NCBI GenBank assembly: GCA_016934895.1
Contig: JAFGRZ010000078.1
Coordinates: forward strand, 1-6,190
Source: Candidatus Aminicenantota bacterium
GTDB lineage: Bacteria; Acidobacteriota; Aminicenantia; Aminicenantales; UBA8522
Direction: 5' to 3'
DNA: 6,190 nucleotides
Shown in pieces: positions 4,519 to 6,190 of this stretch. Numbering within the stretch: the stretch's first letter is position 1; the number at the start of each line of letters is the position of its first letter. Made by a program: the position numbers and the translations under genes. Below the pieces are notes generated by a model, which was given only the letters and a program-made list of their open reading frames with translations, had not been told where the DNA came from and made no database searches.

Positions 4519-6190
4519 TTTTGCCTTCCTTCTTTTCTTCGGGCCGCCTGACCGGAAGCCGGATCGTCACCCGTGTCCCTTTGTCCGGCTCGCTCTCGAG
4601 GAGGACCTTTCCTCCGTGGGCCCGGACGACGTGCTCGACCAACGGGAGTCCGATGCCACTTCCCTTGACATCACTCTCCAGGGCGCTCTCGGACCGGTAG
4701 AATTTTTCGAAGATCTTTTTCTGCTCGGATTTGCTGATGCCGATCCCGTGGTCTTCGACCTGGATACTGATAACCTCATCCCCGGACCAAATGCGCAAGA
4801 TGACCCGCGGGTTGCTGCCCGAATACTTCACGGCGTTGTCGAGCAGGTTTAGGACCGCTCTGGCTAAAGAGTCCTTGTCCGCAGGGATGACCGGAATACC
4901 GTCTTTGATCTCCGTCTCCAGGCTGAAATTCTTAAGGGCCGCCTGCTGGCGGAACCGGCTGGCTACGGCGGCCACCAGGGCCGCGATGTCCGTCTCCTCG
5001 AACCTGTATTCCTTCATGCCGGCCTCGATCTTGGAAAAATCGAGGAGATTCTCGACGAGCCGGCTGAGCCGCTCGCTTTCCCCCGTGATCGTTTCGTAAT
5101 ACTCCTGTTTCCGGTCTTCGTCGCGGACGCGCCCTCTCTGCAGGAGTTCGGCCATGTAGCGGATGGACGTCAGCGGCGTCCGGAATTCGTGGGAAACGGT
5201 CGCCGTGAAATCCGATTTCAGCTTGGCCAGTTTCAGCTCCCGGGCCGTGCTCCGGATGGCCAGATAGCCGCCGAAAAAGAGAGCGGCGATGACGGCCGCG
5301 AGAGACAGAACGTAGACGGCCCTTCGCATCCGGAATTCCTTCTCGGCAGCGCCTGCGCCGCTCCGGTAAATATCAATCTTCCAAGGGGGGAAGGAGTCGG
5401 TGAATGCACCCCTGAAGACAAGCTGCGGCTCCGTGCTTTTCTCCGACGTTCCCGGGGAGACAAGTCCCCGGCTGGCGACCGGTTTGCCTGATTCATCGAC
5501 GACCGCGATCGACCATCCTCCTTCAGGCCCAGGTTGGCCGGAGCCGGGAGGAAAAAGCCCATCGGCAAGAGCTTGGGGATCGATGATCAGCCCGAACACT
5601 GCGTTTTTATCCAGTGAGAAAAAAGAGACCAGAAGAGAGCCGGAATCGGCCGGCTCGGCGATGCGCAGGAAGCTTCTGGAGTCCGCGTTCAGATCGCGGG
5701 CTTCCAGTCGCATCCGCGGAATGATCCGTTCGCCGACCTTCTCCAGGATCCCCGTCCAGGCGAGCTGTTTGGCTTCTCTTTTCTTGATTTCCTCAAGCCG
5801 GCCGTCCCACTCCGCTCTGAGGGAGGGCTCCAATTCTCCGACAACCGTTTGGATGCGGTCCTCCGTCAATTTCTTGAAAGAGAAGAATTGAGCTTCGGTC
5901 AGAGGCCATCTTGTCTCGACGAGCCCCTGATAGAGATCGAGAGAGGCCTCGGCCGCTTCCGCTCTCTGCCCGCTTTGAAGAAGTATATTTCCGATCTGGA
6001 AAAGGGCGGTAACCTCGAGCGGAATCCCCTCGGAAGCGAGGTCGGGAAGGCCGATCTCAAGCTGCCGCCTGTACGAGGCCAAGGCTTTTTCGTGCTGACC
6101 CGATTTCGCATAGCATCTGGCCTGACGGTTGAGGAAGAGAGCATCCAAGGCCGGATCGGCAGTCCTGGTTGCCAGTGCCCCATAGAGAGC
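4511..6190 (-). CDS. Membrane sensor histidine kinase, 5' end missing
   Basis: The reading frame stays open to the right edge, so the true start lies outside; a TTG at 6148 sits inside protein-like sequence (YGALATRTADPALDALFLN) and is not a convincing start. Numbering from that TTG: residues 5-75 contain two helical repeats that look like TPRs (ARCYAKSGQHEKALASYRR and GNILLQSGQRAEAAEASL), then a sensor region to about 270 without a recognised domain. A single membrane helix lies at about 277-298. The kinase core follows at once: H320 in FTATVSHEFRTPLTSIR (HisKA), the N box N434 to N438 (NLLDNAVKYSG), G1 DHGIG at 466-470, the F box FEKFY at 480-484 and G2 GSGIG at 496-500. No HAMP domain separates helix and H box. 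All catalytic motifs are intact. A first membrane segment probably lies upstream, placing the TPR-sensor part outside the membrane. The partner is the downstream regulator. Confidence 0.94.
   Translation of the reverse strand, partial: ALYGALATRTADPALDALFLNRQARCYAKSGQHEKALASYRRQLEIGLPDLASEGIPLEVTALFQIGNILLQSGQRAEAAEASLDLYQGLVETRWPLTEAQFFSFKKLTEDRIQTVVGELEPSLRAEWDGRLEEIKKREAKQLAWTGILEKVGERIIPRMRLEARDLNADSRSFLRIAEPADSGSLLVSFFSLDKNAVFGLIIDPQALADGLFPPGSGQPGPEGGWSIAVVDESGKPVASRGLVSPGTSEKSTEPQLVFRGAFTDSFPPWKIDIYRSGAGAAEKEFRMRRAVYVLSLAAVIAALFFGGYLAIRSTARELKLAKLKSDFTATVSHEFRTPLTSIRYMAELLQRGRVRDEDRKQEYYETITGESERLSRLVENLLDFSKIEAGMKEYRFEETDIAALVAAVASRFRQQAALKNFSLETEIKDGIPVIPADKDSLARAVLNLLDNAVKYSGSNPRVILRIWSGDEVISIQVEDHGIGISKSEQKKIFEKFYRSESALESDVKGSGIGLPLVEHVVRAHGGKVLLESEPDKGTRVTIRLPVRRPEEKKEGKNG

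Noticed and set aside
3781..4551. A 256-codon plus-strand frame opposite the response regulator
   Set aside because: It is a mirror of a GC-rich gene with full response regulator motifs on the minus strand; its own translation has no recognisable domain.

Overview
The window reads as a piece of a Gram-negative, probably environmental bacterial chromosome, with five genes and one 5'-truncated gene, all on the minus strand. The style of the large gene (TPR-like N-terminus plus many PD40 'SPDGK' repeats), its neighbour two-component system and a DUF3795 gene recall Acidobacteriota or Candidatus Aminicenantes. That placement is inference from protein style; there is no marker gene. The 4.5-6.2 kb end looks GC-rich, while the 0-1.5 kb end is visibly more AT-rich, as expected for accessory genes.

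Layout in transcription order (right to left). From the right edge to 4511 runs a membrane sensor histidine kinase whose 5' end lies outside the window. Its stop overlaps by 8 bases the start of an OmpR/PhoB-type response regulator (4518-3838). A 105-base gap follows. It holds a possible 23-residue leader ORF (3827-3756) and an 8-bp inverted repeat that overlaps the ribosome binding site of the next gene. That gene (3732-1558) encodes a secreted protein with a BamD/YbgF-like helical repeat region and at least eleven beta-propeller motifs. The three genes may form one signalling unit, with the propeller protein as partner or target of the kinase; this is inference from order and strand.

A type II toxin-antitoxin pair follows, with its own promoter: a ribbon-helix-helix antitoxin (1352-1110) and a RelE/ParE-type toxin (about 1117-839). 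The promoter has near-consensus -35 and -10 boxes 17 bp apart and two inverted repeats laid over it, a classic autoregulated design. Next to the toxin, on the plus strand (694-819), is what looks like the tail of another small antitoxin with a dead downstream toxin start, i.e. a decayed TA locus.

The left end carries a cysteine-rich DUF3795 protein (678-76). Its good sigma70-type promoter sits so close to the start codon that the mRNA should be leaderless, which fits the lack of a Shine-Dalgarno sequence. Its 3' end overlaps an 18-bp perfect palindrome. The first 53 bases may be the tail of a convergent plus-strand gene. No tRNA, rRNA, CRISPR array or insertion sequence was seen.
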